Part shown: in pieces, positions 37,712 through 46,012 of the stretch
Layout: each line of letters begins with the position of its first letter
Numbering within the stretch: the first letter of the stretch is position 1
The notes under the pieces: generated by a model
Database searches by the model: none
The model's input: the letters and a program-made list of their open reading frames with translations, nothing else
What the model was told of the DNA's origin: nothing
Assembly: GCA_051746985.1 (NCBI GenBank)
Contig: JBNJFP010000006.1
Coordinates: 46,403-110,402, forward strand
Source: Fodinibius sp051746985
GTDB lineage: Bacteria; Bacteroidota; Rhodothermia; Balneolales; Balneolaceae
Length of the DNA: 64,000 bases
Reading direction: 5' to 3'
Translations under genes and position numbers: made by a program

Positions 37712-37867
37712 ATGAGTCAGCCAATTTTATATATTGATAAATCCGACATCCGCGAAGGAAAACTTGATGAGCTTAAAGAAAACATTGTCAAGCTGATAGT
37801 TTTTATAAAGAAGAATATTCCGCAAATCATCTCGTATCGTTTTTCTTTGGTCAAAGGGATGATTTAA
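37712..37867 (+). pseudogene. Truncated antibiotic-biosynthesis-monooxygenase (ABM)-like ORF
   Basis: The 51-residue frame MSQPILYIDKSDIREGKLDE... resembles the N-terminal half of small ABM-type ferredoxin-like proteins (normally about 95-110 residues). It has a fair Shine-Dalgarno (AGAGG at 37702-37706). The frame ends abruptly after ISYRFSLVKGMI. Shifting by one base at the T-run at 37841-37844 gives FFGQRDDLNPQGFL and then a second stop, so the distal half is missing as well as frameshifted. A short intact protein cannot be excluded. Family is from memory. Confidence 0.45.
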
Positions 37868-37914
37868 ACCCACAGGGCTTTCTTTAAAAAAGCATCCCAA
37901 TTAATTAGGTTTCC

Positions 37915-38610
37915 TTAGAATTCTACATATTCCTCTCTAACCTCTCCTCTCCGCAATTTATTTGCCCACTGGTGCGCCAGTCGCGTGGTTTTGGGTAGCT
38001 TATATTTGGTAAGTGACTGCATTACAATGTGATAAGCATCCTCAAGCGAACAATTATATCCCGGTGATACATAAATGGGATTTACATTTGTGCGGCTTCG
38101 CAACGCCATCCCGATTTTCTTATCTCCATCCATTAGATCTGCCGTTTCCCCCTTCCGGATTCCCAGCTCACCATGGGTACCTGTCAAAATATTTTTAGCA
38201 CAACCTATGGTGGGATGATCGACCTCAATTCCAAAATGCGTAGCAATCCCCATCCGACGGGGATGTGCGATACCGTGTCCGTCAAGAATTAGCACATCAG
38301 GTTTATTCCGGATCTGTTGCCACGCTTTTAGCAAAACCGGAAGCTCTCGAAACGCCAATAATCCGGGGATATAGGGAAATGAGGTTTTATCCGAGGCCAG
38401 CGAACGAGCCACGGGTTGTAAATCCGGTAATTCAAGGACAATAATCGCTGCATGCAGCAGATCTGATCCCATGTCAAAAGAAATATCCGCACCTGCTACA
38501 TATTGAGGAATTTCCGGCAATGGCTCCAATTTTATTTGCTGACGTAGTTCTTGCTGCAGCTCTTTTGCCTCAGTCGGTTCGATGGTTTTGTAGTGTTCTA
38601 AATGATTCAT
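37915..38610 (-). CDS. nfi: Endonuclease V (deoxyinosine 3' endonuclease)
   Basis: A 231-residue repair nuclease that nicks DNA one base 3' of deoxyinosine. Catalytic acidic residues are visible in AGADISFD (Asp), FRELPVLL (Glu) and LILDGHGIAHPRRMGIATHFG (Asp, His), followed by DHPTIGCAKNILTG with the catalytic Lys. Start ATG at 38608-38610. It sits beside the RAYT gene and its palindrome, with nothing suggesting transfer of nfi itself. Confidence 0.94.
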   Translation of the reverse strand: MNHLEHYKTIEPTEAKELQQELRQQIKLEPLPEIPQYVAGADISFDMGSDLLHAAIIVLELPDLQPVARSLASDKTSFPYIPGLLAFRELPVLLKAWQQIRNKPDVLILDGHGIAHPRRMGIATHFGIEVDHPTIGCAKNILTGTHGELGIRKGETADLMDGDKKIGMALRSRTNVNPIYVSPGYNCSLEDAYHIVMQSLTKYKLPKTTRLAHQWANKLRRGEVREEYVEF

Positions 38611-38631
38611 GATTCATAAAAATATACCAAG

Positions 38632-38670
38632 AATAGAAGGAGCCCACCTCAGAGGTGGGCTCCTTCTATT
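38632..38670. repeat. 39-base near-perfect palindrome next to RAYT (family 1, copy B)
   Basis: Two 19-base arms (AATAGAAGGAGCCCACCTC and its exact reverse complement) flank a single central A. The inner 25 bases (38639-38663) belong to the same family as 37146, 44371, 44807 and 49626. The palindrome touches the RAYT stop codon (38671). It may also serve as a terminator for both RAYT and nfi readthrough, since the minus-strand exit is TTCTATT-like. Confidence 0.8.
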
Positions 38671-39219
38671 CTATTCCCAATATTTGTCAGGAATTTCTTT
38701 AATAGTTTGATCCGAAAATTCCCTAAAATCTTCCACAGAAGAAAAATAGGTATCAATCAAGGAATCATCTACCAATGTACCATTACGATATCTAGCTAAA
38801 TCCCGATAACTGGAATACGGCCAGTCAATTAGTTGATCAACTAACCCCGATCGAATTGGGTTTTGATGGATATAGGAGATTAGAGTAAGTAAATAACCTC
38901 TATTATCAATCAACTTTGCCTTGGTATGTCGCTGGAAAAGGCTCCCATTTCTGTCAAAAGCTTTATTAATAGCCTTAGTATAAGCACTTAATTGGATACC
39001 AATTTGTTTTCTTAACTCATTAACTTCTTTTGTGTCAACACTAATTAAAAAGTGAAAATGGGTAGGCATCAAACAGTATGCGTAAACAGATAAATACTCC
39101 TCAAACCGAATTTTAAACTTCCGTAAGAAATACCTATAGTTTTCTTCATTCTTAAACAGTAACTCTCTGTTATTAGACCGATTATAAAGATGATAAAATT
39201 GGCCGGTTTTGAATTGCAT
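38671..39219 (-). CDS. REP-associated tyrosine transposase (RAYT, Y1 HUH family)
   Basis: A 182-residue HUH single-strand DNA endonuclease related to IS200/IS605 TnpA. The metal-binding HUH is His54-Phe-His56 in MPTHFHFLIS. The candidate nucleophile is Tyr116 in SYIHQNPIRSGLV, at the place expected for TnpA_REP, and the family-typical WPYSSYRD follows. RAYTs are single-copy domesticated transposases that nick REP/BIME palindromes. Here the gene is abutted by a palindrome on its 3' side, and the scaffold gap begins 56 bases upstream of its start. Full length by appearance. Confidence 0.92.
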   Translation of the reverse strand: MQFKTGQFYHLYNRSNNRELLFKNEENYRYFLRKFKIRFEEYLSVYAYCLMPTHFHFLISVDTKEVNELRKQIGIQLSAYTKAINKAFDRNGSLFQRHTKAKLIDNRGYLLTLISYIHQNPIRSGLVDQLIDWPYSSYRDLARYRNGTLVDDSLIDTYFSSVEDFREFSDQTIKEIPDKYWE

Positions 39220-39275
39220 GATTTTTTTCTTTTTAAGTAAGACCCGAGAACAACCAAATCCTTACAAAACAAACT

Positions 39276-39375
39276 NNNNNNNNNNNNNNNNNNNNNNNNN
39301 NNNNNNNNNNNNNNNNNNNNNNNNNNNNNNNNNNNNNNNNNNNNNNNNNNNNNNNNNNNNNNNNNNNNNNNNNNN
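39276..39375. other. Assembly gap (100 N)
   Basis: Exactly 100 unknown bases, a conventional scaffold spacer, so the true distance is unknown. It separates the RAYT 5' region from the decarboxylase start, which comes 6 bases after the gap; the decarboxylase promoter is therefore missing. Confidence 0.99.
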
Positions 39376-39380
39376 AACCA

Positions 39381-40802
39381 ATGAACAACGAAGAATTCCG
39401 CAAACACGCCCATCAGCTCGTCGACTGGATAGCCGACTATTTTGAAGAGGTCGAAACCTATCCCGTAAAACCAGACGTACAACCTGGTGATATTCTAACC
39501 CAACTTCCCGATGAAGCCCCTTTGGAAGGCGAATCCTTTGAAGCACAGTTTGAAGACTTTCAGAATAAGATCATGCCGGGAATGACCCACTGGCAGAGTC
39601 CCAATTTTATGGGCTATTTTCCCGCCAATACCAGCTACCCCTCGGTACTGGCCGAAATGCTAACGGCCACTCTTGGCGCCCAGTGCATGAGCTGGCTGAC
39701 TTCTCCCGCTGCCACCGAACTCGAAGAGCAGGTAATGGAGTGGCTGCGCAAAGCCATCGGGCTGCCCAATACTTTTACTGGCGTCATCCAGAGCACGGCC
39801 TCCACTTCTACCCTCTGCGCTTTGTTGATGGCCCGCGAACAAAGTACCGATTTTGAAATCAATGAATCGGGATTTCCCGGCGACGAAACCTATACCGTGT
39901 ATTGCTCATCAGAGACCCATTCATCCATCGAAAAGGATGTAAAAATCGCCGGATTTGGCCGCCAGAATTTACGTAAGATTCCCGTGGATGATGAGTTTGC
40001 CATGGATCCCAGGGCGTTGGAACAAGCTATTCGTAGAGATCTCGAAAACGGCTGCAAGCCCACTGCCGTGGTCGCAACAATTGGCACCACTGGCTCTACA
40101 GCTATCGATCCACTTAAGGAAATTGGAGAAATTTGTACCAGGTATGACATTTTTCTGCATGTGGATGCCGCCTATGCCGGCACGGCGTTACTGTTGCCAG
40201 ACATGCGGTGGATGAACGAAGGGATTGAGCATGCAGATTCGTTCGTTTTTAATCCCCACAAGTGGATGTTTACCAACTTTGACTGCTCAGCTTTTTACGT
40301 GCAGGATGAGGCGCTGCTGGTGCGTACGTTCGAAATTATGCCGGAATACCTTAAAACACCCGAAGATCAGCGGGTAAAAAACTACCGCGATTGGGGCATC
40401 CCACTGGGACGTCGTTTTCGGGCACTAAAACTGTGGTTTGTATTGCGCAGTTTTGGGATCGAAGGACTGCAGGAAAAAATTCGTCAGCATATTCAATTCG
40501 GACAGGACTTAAAGAAACAGATCAAAGACCACAAACATTTTGAGCTGCTTGCTCCCGTCCCGCTAAATACCATCTGCTTTCGGTTTCACCCAGATTATAT
40601 TGACGATGAAAAAAAGCTGAATGAACTTAATGAGAAGCTGCTCAATCAACTTCAGGAAAGTGGAAAACTGTTTATAACTCATACCAAACTGAACGGCAAA
40701 TATACCCTTCGTATCGTGTTGGGAAATACGAATTTAGAACAACGACATGTGGATAAAGCATGGAAGCTTATTAAAGAATTTTCTGGCGACTTAATTTCCT
40801 AA
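39381..40802 (+). CDS. PLP-dependent aromatic-L-amino-acid-type decarboxylase
   Basis: A 473-residue group II decarboxylase. The PLP Lys is Lys294 in FNPHKWMFTNFDC; other marks are THWQSPNFMGYFPA, the cofactor-site HVDAAYAGTA and ATIGTTGSTAIDP. This family covers Tyr, Phe, Dopa, Trp and related decarboxylases or aldehyde synthases; substrate is not determinable by eye. The N-terminus MNNEEFRKHAHQLVDWIADYF is the normal family start, so the ATG at 39381, only 6 bases from the N-run, is credible. Confidence 0.92.
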   Translation: MNNEEFRKHAHQLVDWIADYFEEVETYPVKPDVQPGDILTQLPDEAPLEGESFEAQFEDFQNKIMPGMTHWQSPNFMGYFPANTSYPSVLAEMLTATLGAQCMSWLTSPAATELEEQVMEWLRKAIGLPNTFTGVIQSTASTSTLCALLMAREQSTDFEINESGFPGDETYTVYCSSETHSSIEKDVKIAGFGRQNLRKIPVDDEFAMDPRALEQAIRRDLENGCKPTAVVATIGTTGSTAIDPLKEIGEICTRYDIFLHVDAAYAGTALLLPDMRWMNEGIEHADSFVFNPHKWMFTNFDCSAFYVQDEALLVRTFEIMPEYLKTPEDQRVKNYRDWGIPLGRRFRALKLWFVLRSFGIEGLQEKIRQHIQFGQDLKKQIKDHKHFELLAPVPLNTICFRFHPDYIDDEKKLNELNEKLLNQLQESGKLFITHTKLNGKYTLRIVLGNTNLEQRHVDKAWKLIKEFSGDLIS

Positions 40803-40830
40803 TATCAGTTCTTTAAGAAATATATTGTTA

Positions 40831-41013
40831 CGGTCCGCCTTTTGGCTTGATCCAAAAGGCTCGTAAAAAATCAAGGCTGAGAATTATGAACGCGCTTCGT
40901 CTATCAGACGGAATAATTTCAATGGTCCTTCTCTAATATTGCTAACTATTATGTTTACCACCGGTATGAAATTATTCTATTCGTCTTCAGACTCCGCTCA
41001 TAATTCAAAGGCC
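40831..41013 (-). repeat. 183-base nested inverted-repeat element, copy 1
   Basis: Inside the 492-base gene-free stretch 40803-41294. Read on the minus strand it starts GGCCTTTGAATTATGA, has an inner pair GAATAATTTCA / TGAAATTATTC, an outer pair GAATTATGA / TCATAATTC, and ends with the hairpin GCCTTTTGG-atcaag-CCAAAAGGC. It aligns end to end with 50122-50303 on the plus strand, with compensating differences in both arms. Confidence 0.75.
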
Positions 41014-41081
41014 GTTCTTTTTACCCTCAAATACGATATTTAATGAACAGAACAATATCTTTCATATGTCTGATCTTTTAG

Positions 41082-41102
41082 ATCCTGAAATAAATTCAGG
41101 AT
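41082..41102. repeat. Short palindrome ATCCTGAA / TTCAGGAT
   Basis: Perfect 8-base arms with a 5-base loop (ATAAA), in the same gene-free stretch upstream of the SDR gene. From memory, similar hairpins are widespread dispersed repeats in several bacterial groups. The rest of 41103-41294 is AT-rich with no recognised feature apart from presumed promoter sequence. Confidence 0.5.
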
Positions 41103-41294
41103 GACACAAAAGCTTAAAAATTTTTTTACAGCCCTTTAACTTTTTGAGTTCCTTCTATATTACCACTTTAATTTTAAGCGTGGAGACTTTAAGTAGCAGT
41201 TATTCTTTATCTCGAAACTTAAATTTGTTTCTCGACAATTCGCTGTAAATATTACATCAAAATTTCAGCATCTAATCTTAAAAATTATTCAACT

Positions 41295-41999
41295 ATGAAA
41301 TTATCTGACATTAAAGCACTGGTTACGGGCGGGAGCTCAGGCATTGGCAAAGCAACGGCAAAAATGATTATTGAGGCGGGCGGCGAAGCAGTTATCGCGG
41401 CCCGAGGAAAAGAAAAGCTGGAATCCGCAGCCGAAGAAATCGGAGCTATTCCCGTGCAATGTGATGTGCGCGAAGAAGATCAGGTGATCAATATGGTGGA
41501 AACAACCAAAGACGAACTTGGCGGCTTTAATGTGCTGGTTAATAATGCCGGCTATGGACAGTTTTCAAAGCTTACGGATCTATCCGAAAAAGCCATAAAA
41601 AGCGTACTGCAGGTCAATACGGTGGGTGCGATGATGGTGGGACGCGAATCGGCAAAACACTTTATCGAGCAGGATTATGGCAATATTATCAACGTTTCTT
41701 CATCGGCCGGGAAGCGCGGTTTTGAAGGCGGCACGGCCTATTGTGCCAGCAAGTTCGCCCTCAGCGGCATGACCGAATGCTGGCGATCGGAATTGCGTCC
41801 CCATAATATTCGCGTGATGCAAATTAATCCGAGCGAGGTTCAGACAGAATTCTTTGACAAAGCGGGTCGCGGCGAACGCGAGTTCAATCCTACTAAACTT
41901 GTAGCCGACGATATTGCCCAAACGATCTGTGATATGCTTTCGCTGCACGATCGCGGATTCATCACGGAAACCAGCGTCTGGGCCACCAATCCGCAATAA
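41295..41999 (+). CDS. Short-chain dehydrogenase/reductase (SDR)
   Basis: A 234-residue classical SDR. The cofactor motif is TGGSSGIGKA (TGxxxGIG) near residue 12, then NNAGYG, the catalytic Ser in INVSSSAGK and Tyr-x-x-x-Lys in YCASK. An acidic or basic residue after beta-2 that would decide NAD versus NADP reads AARGKEK, which favours NADP. The substrate is unknown. Start ATG at 41295. Confidence 0.92.
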   Translation: MKLSDIKALVTGGSSGIGKATAKMIIEAGGEAVIAARGKEKLESAAEEIGAIPVQCDVREEDQVINMVETTKDELGGFNVLVNNAGYGQFSKLTDLSEKAIKSVLQVNTVGAMMVGRESAKHFIEQDYGNIINVSSSAGKRGFEGGTAYCASKFALSGMTECWRSELRPHNIRVMQINPSEVQTEFFDKAGRGEREFNPTKLVADDIAQTICDMLSLHDRGFITETSVWATNPQ

Positions 42000-42045
42000 C
42001 CTATATTAACGGGGATGTAGTGAGCATCCCTTATATTTTTTTGCT

Positions 42046-44355
42046 ATGGATACCTTCAAGCATCGCGGGACTTTAGCTTTCGTGCTACTATGTGCGGTAT
42101 GGCTCAGCTTTTACCTCCTTCAACCGCCAGAACCCAAACCGGAATCAAGTCCACAGACTGAATTTTCAGCTGAGCGTGCCTTTAATCATGTGAAGGCCAT
42201 TTCTCAAACGCCGCGTCCGCTGGGTACTGCTGCTAATGACAGTGCCCGAAACTATATTTTGGATGAACTCCGCGACTTGGGATTATCCCCCGAAATTCAG
42301 TCCGGCATAGGTATCGGCTCCAGCTTTGACAGCGGACTGGTGGGCAACACCAACAATATAATCGCCAAAATGGAAGGTGAAAATTCTCAGCGAACTATAC
42401 TGCTGATGGCCCATTATGATTCCAAGCCCAATACCTACGGCGCCGGCGATGATGCCTCGGGGGTGGCAACGATTTTGGAATCCATTCGAGCACTAAAATC
42501 CCAAAAACAGCCTCTGCAACATAATGTGTGGATCCTAATTACCGATGGAGAAGAACGCGGACTATTGGGCGCCGAACTTTTTGCAGATGATTTTGAAGAG
42601 CTTCAGCAGATCGATCTGGTGCTCAACTTTGAATCGCGTGGCTCCAGCGGTCCTTCGATGATGTTCGAAACCAGCGCAAATAATGCACACCTCATTCCCC
42701 ATTTAGCCCGCGCCGTATCTTATCCCGTTGCCAATTCGCTGATGTACACCGTTTACACCCTGCTCCCCAATGATACCGATCTCTCTGTCACCAAACGGGC
42801 TGGACTTGACGGACTCAATTTCGCCTTCACCGAAGATTTCCTGCATTACCACACCATGCTGGATACGCCCGAAAACCTTTCGTTGGCCTCCATGCAACAT
42901 CACGGCTCAAACCTGCTGGGCAGCGCCAGGCATTTCGGCAACACTGATTTTGATCAACAAAGCGATACTGAATTCGTTTATTTCAACAACCTTACCGGAG
43001 GATTGCTGTATTACCCCTCGGGGTGGTCATTGCCCCTCGCAGTGGTGACCGGCCTGCTGTTTGTGACTTTTCTGATCTACCTCTTCCGAACCCAAAAAAT
43101 TACCCTCGGGCGCTATCTGCTCAGCATTTTTCTATGTCTGCTCGTGGTTGGTATCGGCAGCTTCATCACTTATATCGGCTGGCAAGGCATCAAAGCACTT
43201 CATCCCCAATATCAATGGATTATTCAGGGGGAAGTCTATAATCACACATGGTATTTCTGGGCATTCTCCCTGTTGGCCGCCGCACTTTTTACGGGGATCT
43301 ACAGCTGGCTTCAAACGAAATTAACCACCCACCAACTCATTAGCGGACCGTTTACCATTTGGATACTGCTCTCCCTCCTCACAGCCTGGTACCTGCCCAC
43401 GGCCGCCTATATTTTCACCTGGCCGGCATTGATGGCACTCGTCGGGTGGATTGTTCTGGGAGACGAGCTCACAACGTACTCGTGGAAAAACACCTCTATT
43501 ATGGCCGTCGCATTCTTCTGGGGATTGTTCATCATTTCGCCTTACATTCGGTTGGTTCAAGTGATGTTGACCACCGAACTATTATTTGTAAGCATAACTG
43601 TAATCGGATTACTCATCGGATTAGTCTGGTCGCTAATCTGGCAAATTATCAGCAGTCACAAATACCGATGGAGCGCTGGGCTTTTAGGTCTTTCGCTAAT
43701 TTTCTTTATTGGGGCTTCATTCAATGCCGACTTCAATGAACGCCAAAAAAAGCAAAACAGCATCAATTTCGTGCAGGATCTGGATTCCGGAGCTGCCTAT
43801 TGGGTCAGCCGCGACCCCGCCTCCGATTCCTGGACTCGGCAATTTTTGAGTGATGATTTCCAAGAGGGAAATCCCCCCGATATTTCATTGCCCTTTGGAG
43901 GTGATGTGCTGTATAAAACAGCCGAATCAGCAGAGATATCTCAACCTAGTTTTGAAATTGTGGCCGACAGCAGTTCCGATTCACAACGCCATATCACTGT
44001 GGAGATGAATGCGAGACAGGGAATTGCCATGCAAATGCACTGGGGGCAATCTTCGGCCCTTTCCGAAATTGGTATTGAGGGAAAGTCTATTTTTGAGGAC
44101 GATAAGATGGGGAGATATCTATACTACTTTCATGATTTCTCGGAGCCGATGGAGTTCAGTCTCCGCTTCGAAGAGTCAGCAGATCCACCAACACTGAATT
44201 TTACCTTTGTGGATACCAGCCTGCCTACCGGCTTGCTGGATAATTTCGAACCGCGCCCCAAGCATATGACCCCTGCACCCTACTCGGTATTCAGCTCCGA
44301 TGCCACGATTTGGCAAACGGAAATTGATCTCAGCAAACTATTGTCAGAATTGTAG
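42046..44355 (+). CDS. M28-family membrane peptidase (ERMP1/Pff1-like architecture)
   Basis: A 769-residue protein with an N-terminal membrane helix (about 8-25), an extracytoplasmic M28 zinc aminopeptidase domain (about 45-300), then roughly eight transmembrane helices (about 325-560) and a C-terminal soluble beta-rich domain (about 565-769). Zinc-site motifs: MAHYDSKPNTYGAGDDASG, ITDGEERGLLGAE, NFESRGSSG and the last His in FLHYHTMLDT. The combination matches vacuolar/ER membrane proteases of eukaryotes and bacterial homologues of them. Start ATG at 42046. Confidence 0.9.
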   Translation: MDTFKHRGTLAFVLLCAVWLSFYLLQPPEPKPESSPQTEFSAERAFNHVKAISQTPRPLGTAANDSARNYILDELRDLGLSPEIQSGIGIGSSFDSGLVGNTNNIIAKMEGENSQRTILLMAHYDSKPNTYGAGDDASGVATILESIRALKSQKQPLQHNVWILITDGEERGLLGAELFADDFEELQQIDLVLNFESRGSSGPSMMFETSANNAHLIPHLARAVSYPVANSLMYTVYTLLPNDTDLSVTKRAGLDGLNFAFTEDFLHYHTMLDTPENLSLASMQHHGSNLLGSARHFGNTDFDQQSDTEFVYFNNLTGGLLYYPSGWSLPLAVVTGLLFVTFLIYLFRTQKITLGRYLLSIFLCLLVVGIGSFITYIGWQGIKALHPQYQWIIQGEVYNHTWYFWAFSLLAAALFTGIYSWLQTKLTTHQLISGPFTIWILLSLLTAWYLPTAAYIFTWPALMALVGWIVLGDELTTYSWKNTSIMAVAFFWGLFIISPYIRLVQVMLTTELLFVSITVIGLLIGLVWSLIWQIISSHKYRWSAGLLGLSLIFFIGASFNADFNERQKKQNSINFVQDLDSGAAYWVSRDPASDSWTRQFLSDDFQEGNPPDISLPFGGDVLYKTAESAEISQPSFEIVADSSSDSQRHITVEMNARQGIAMQMHWGQSSALSEIGIEGKSIFEDDKMGRYLYYFHDFSEPMEFSLRFEESADPPTLNFTFVDTSLPTGLLDNFEPRPKHMTPAPYSVFSSDATIWQTEIDLSKLLSEL

Positions 44356-44370
44356 GCACATTCTAAAGAT

Positions 44371-44395
44371 GAACTCCATCTGCAAGGCAGACTAC
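44371..44395. repeat. 25-base REP-like palindrome, family 1, copy C
   Basis: Ends GAACTCCA and AGACTAC; read on the minus strand it aligns base for base in length with the copy at 49626. The stem extends outward by AGAT/ATCT. It is the first of three palindromes in the 516-base gene-free stretch 44356-44871. Confidence 0.6.
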
Positions 44396-44415
44396 ATCTC
44401 GTCCATTTCCACTCT

Positions 44416-44440
44416 CATTCCGTTGCTCTGCTGCGGAACG
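44416..44440. repeat. 25-base dispersed palindrome, family 3, copy 2 (inverted)
   Basis: Arms CATTCCG and CGGAACG; the reverse complement is near identical to 32727-32751, differing at about four positions. Confidence 0.6.
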
Positions 44441-44470
44441 ATTCAGTTGAAACGAACCTCATCCGATCAT

Positions 44471-44501
44471 CCATCCGACTGCAAGACAAACATTCGGATG
44501 G
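44471..44501. repeat. 31-base dispersed palindrome, family 2, copy 1
   Basis: Perfect 8-base arms CCATCCGA / TCGGATGG around a 15-base centre (CTGCAAGACAAACAT). It has the same length and arms as 49691-49721, and the inner TG/CA pair is also shared. Confidence 0.65.
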
Positions 44502-44632
44502 AGTCAAGTCTGTAAAAGATCAATTCCACAAGTGAGCGATTTCATCTGATCCAACTGGTGGTTTAAGTTCTTACTAATAGACAAAGTTTAATTTTTATTA
44601 CTCACAATTTCCCCAAAGGATATATGATGTGT

Positions 44633-44774
44633 CATTCATTTTTTGTGACCAAAAAACGAATGAAAAAAGTCCCGGGGGAATCGTAGATTTTGTACTTTGC
44701 CAAATCCAAAATTCAGTTATAGCTCTCAAACGTTAGTAAAAAAAGAATAGGCTTTCCCGCGATTCGCCCCGGAC
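44633..44774. repeat. Hairpin plus nested stem, possible divergent third member of the 183-base element
   Basis: 44633-44662 is a hairpin (CATTC, mismatch, TTTTTTG; loop TGAC; CAAAAAA, mismatch, GAATG). It is followed by an A-run and an outer stem whose arms are at 44669-44683 and 44760-44774 (GTCC...GGGAATCG against CGATTCGCCCCGGAC). The order hairpin, A-run spacer, nested stem matches copy 1 at 40831, but the sequence is diverged and the grouping is tentative. Confidence 0.45.
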
Positions 44775-44806
44775 CCCCGATACCTAATCGCCCCTAATAC
44801 AAAGAG

Positions 44807-44831
44807 GAAGTTCACTTCTAAGGTGGACTTC
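44807..44831. repeat. 25-base REP-like palindrome, family 1, copy D
   Basis: Arms GAAGTTCAC and GTGGACTTC (one G-U type pair) around TTCTAAG. It lies 41 bases past the DUF971 stop on that gene's downstream side. Confidence 0.65.
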
Positions 44832-44871
44832 ATCCATATAAGCATTAGAGATAGTAATACTTTGAAATCTA

Positions 44872-45213
44872 TCACTCCTGCTCGGGATAGCACTCCTCAC
44901 ATGGACACATATCGCGCAGCGTTCCCCATTGGTACATGCCGTTGTTGTGGCCGTCGTTCCAGAAAATCTTAATCGCGTGATTGCCGATCTGCTTAATATT
45001 CTCAATCTCGAAATGCTGAGGCGGATCTACAAAAAACAGCGACCGATCAAAGGTGTTCATATTTCCATGTCCCCCGCGACACATTACGCAGGGACAATTT
45101 TTCCGCAATCCAAACAGCGAATACTCCGAATGGTGTCCGTCAGACCACTCAATTTCCAAAATCTGATCACTGTTGGAGACTTCAATTCCGGTAGGTATAA
45201 TATCGCTTTGCAT
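44872..45213 (-). CDS. DUF971 protein (GBBH-like N-terminal domain)
   Basis: A 113-residue small protein. Two Cys clusters, CPCVMC near 38-43 and CPCEEC near 104-109, look able to bind zinc or another metal. The body is the DUF971 / gamma-butyrobetaine hydroxylase-like N-terminal fold (IEWSDGHHSEYSLFGLR, IKIFWNDGHNNGMYQW). In some organisms DUF971 proteins are linked with iron-sulfur or Mrp genes; no such neighbour is present here. Start ATG at 45211-45213, divergent from the next gene. Confidence 0.9.
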   Translation of the reverse strand: MQSDIIPTGIEVSNSDQILEIEWSDGHHSEYSLFGLRKNCPCVMCRGGHGNMNTFDRSLFFVDPPQHFEIENIKQIGNHAIKIFWNDGHNNGMYQWGTLRDMCPCEECYPEQE

Positions 45214-45298
45214 AATCTTCTTTTATTATATTACGTTCAAAGGTAAGGGCTTCGCATCATGGATTCCAACCATATCAACAAAAATAACAGCCATTAAT

Positions 45299-46012
45299 AT
45301 GTTTCTGGTAATTGGGTTATTAAGTCTGGCATTTGTACTGTCTTGCTGGATGGGATATCGCCGAATCTTACGGCTACAGCACTTAAATCAACAGCGGGTT
45401 ATCAATGGATTTATCGGTGCCATGCTTATCCTTACAATCCTTTCAATTGGACAATGGATGGAGCTTATTTCGCAGGATATTGCCGCCCATTTCACCATGT
45501 TTTTGTACTGCCTTGTGGCGGGATTCTTCGTGGGATTCGCCCTGAAAATGGTATCCTTAAAACAACGGATAAGTGAAATTGAATACGTTTATCGCTCTTT
45601 TTGGACCGATGCCGCACCCAATATTATTGCTATTCTGATCATCGTTTTCGGCCTCTACCGCACGGGCATCCTACACTTTGGTCCCTATACAGGGATCGGT
45701 ATTACGTCGGGGCTCTCCCTGTTGGGCTTCGGATTTTGGGGACTCACAGTCAAAGTCGTTCCCGAATTTCGAGAAAAGGGTATCCTGATTCTGGACCAAT
45801 GCGTCTCCTGGAAAAAGGTGGTAGCGTATCGCTGGGATTCCGAGAATGTGCTGTTAATTGAATATTATACGCTGGATGACAAACTCACGGATTTCACCAC
45901 CTTCATCCCCCCTGAAGACGAGTTAGCTATAGAACGCCTGCTGGCAAAAAAACTCAAGGAGTATCATCAGGATCGAAAGGAAATGATGGACGAGATTGAT
46001 GCCGACGGTTAA
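45299..46012 (+). CDS. Membrane protein with C-terminal DUF5673-like domain
   Basis: About 237 residues from ATG at 45299. Four or five transmembrane helices (from MFLVIGLLSLAFVLSC to SLLGFGFWGLTV) precede a cytosolic domain KGILILDQCVSWKKVVAYRW... resembling DUF5673/PH-like domains, and a charged C-terminus. Function is unknown. The frame is also open up to an ATG at 45173, but that start would run into the divergent DUF971 coding sequence and add a segment unlike a signal peptide. The stop overlaps the convergent CoA-binding gene by 4 bases. Confidence 0.65.
   Translation: MFLVIGLLSLAFVLSCWMGYRRILRLQHLNQQRVINGFIGAMLILTILSIGQWMELISQDIAAHFTMFLYCLVAGFFVGFALKMVSLKQRISEIEYVYRSFWTDAAPNIIAILIIVFGLYRTGILHFGPYTGIGITSGLSLLGFGFWGLTVKVVPEFREKGILILDQCVSWKKVVAYRWDSENVLLIEYYTLDDKLTDFTTFIPPEDELAIERLLAKKLKEYHQDRKEMMDEIDADG

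Noticed and set aside
39069..39546. Open frames running across the first N gap
   Set aside because: Unknown bases were read as open codons; the frames are artefacts of the gap.
40831..41013. Integron attC site
   Set aside because: There is a nested palindrome but no R'/R'' core GTTRRRY-type boxes and no integron integrase; the Xer-type recombinase at 52820 looks like a housekeeping enzyme.
45173..45298. Longer N-terminus for the DUF5673-like membrane protein
   Set aside because: It would overlap the divergent DUF971 coding sequence and its promoter region; the ATG at 45299 gives a sensible membrane protein.
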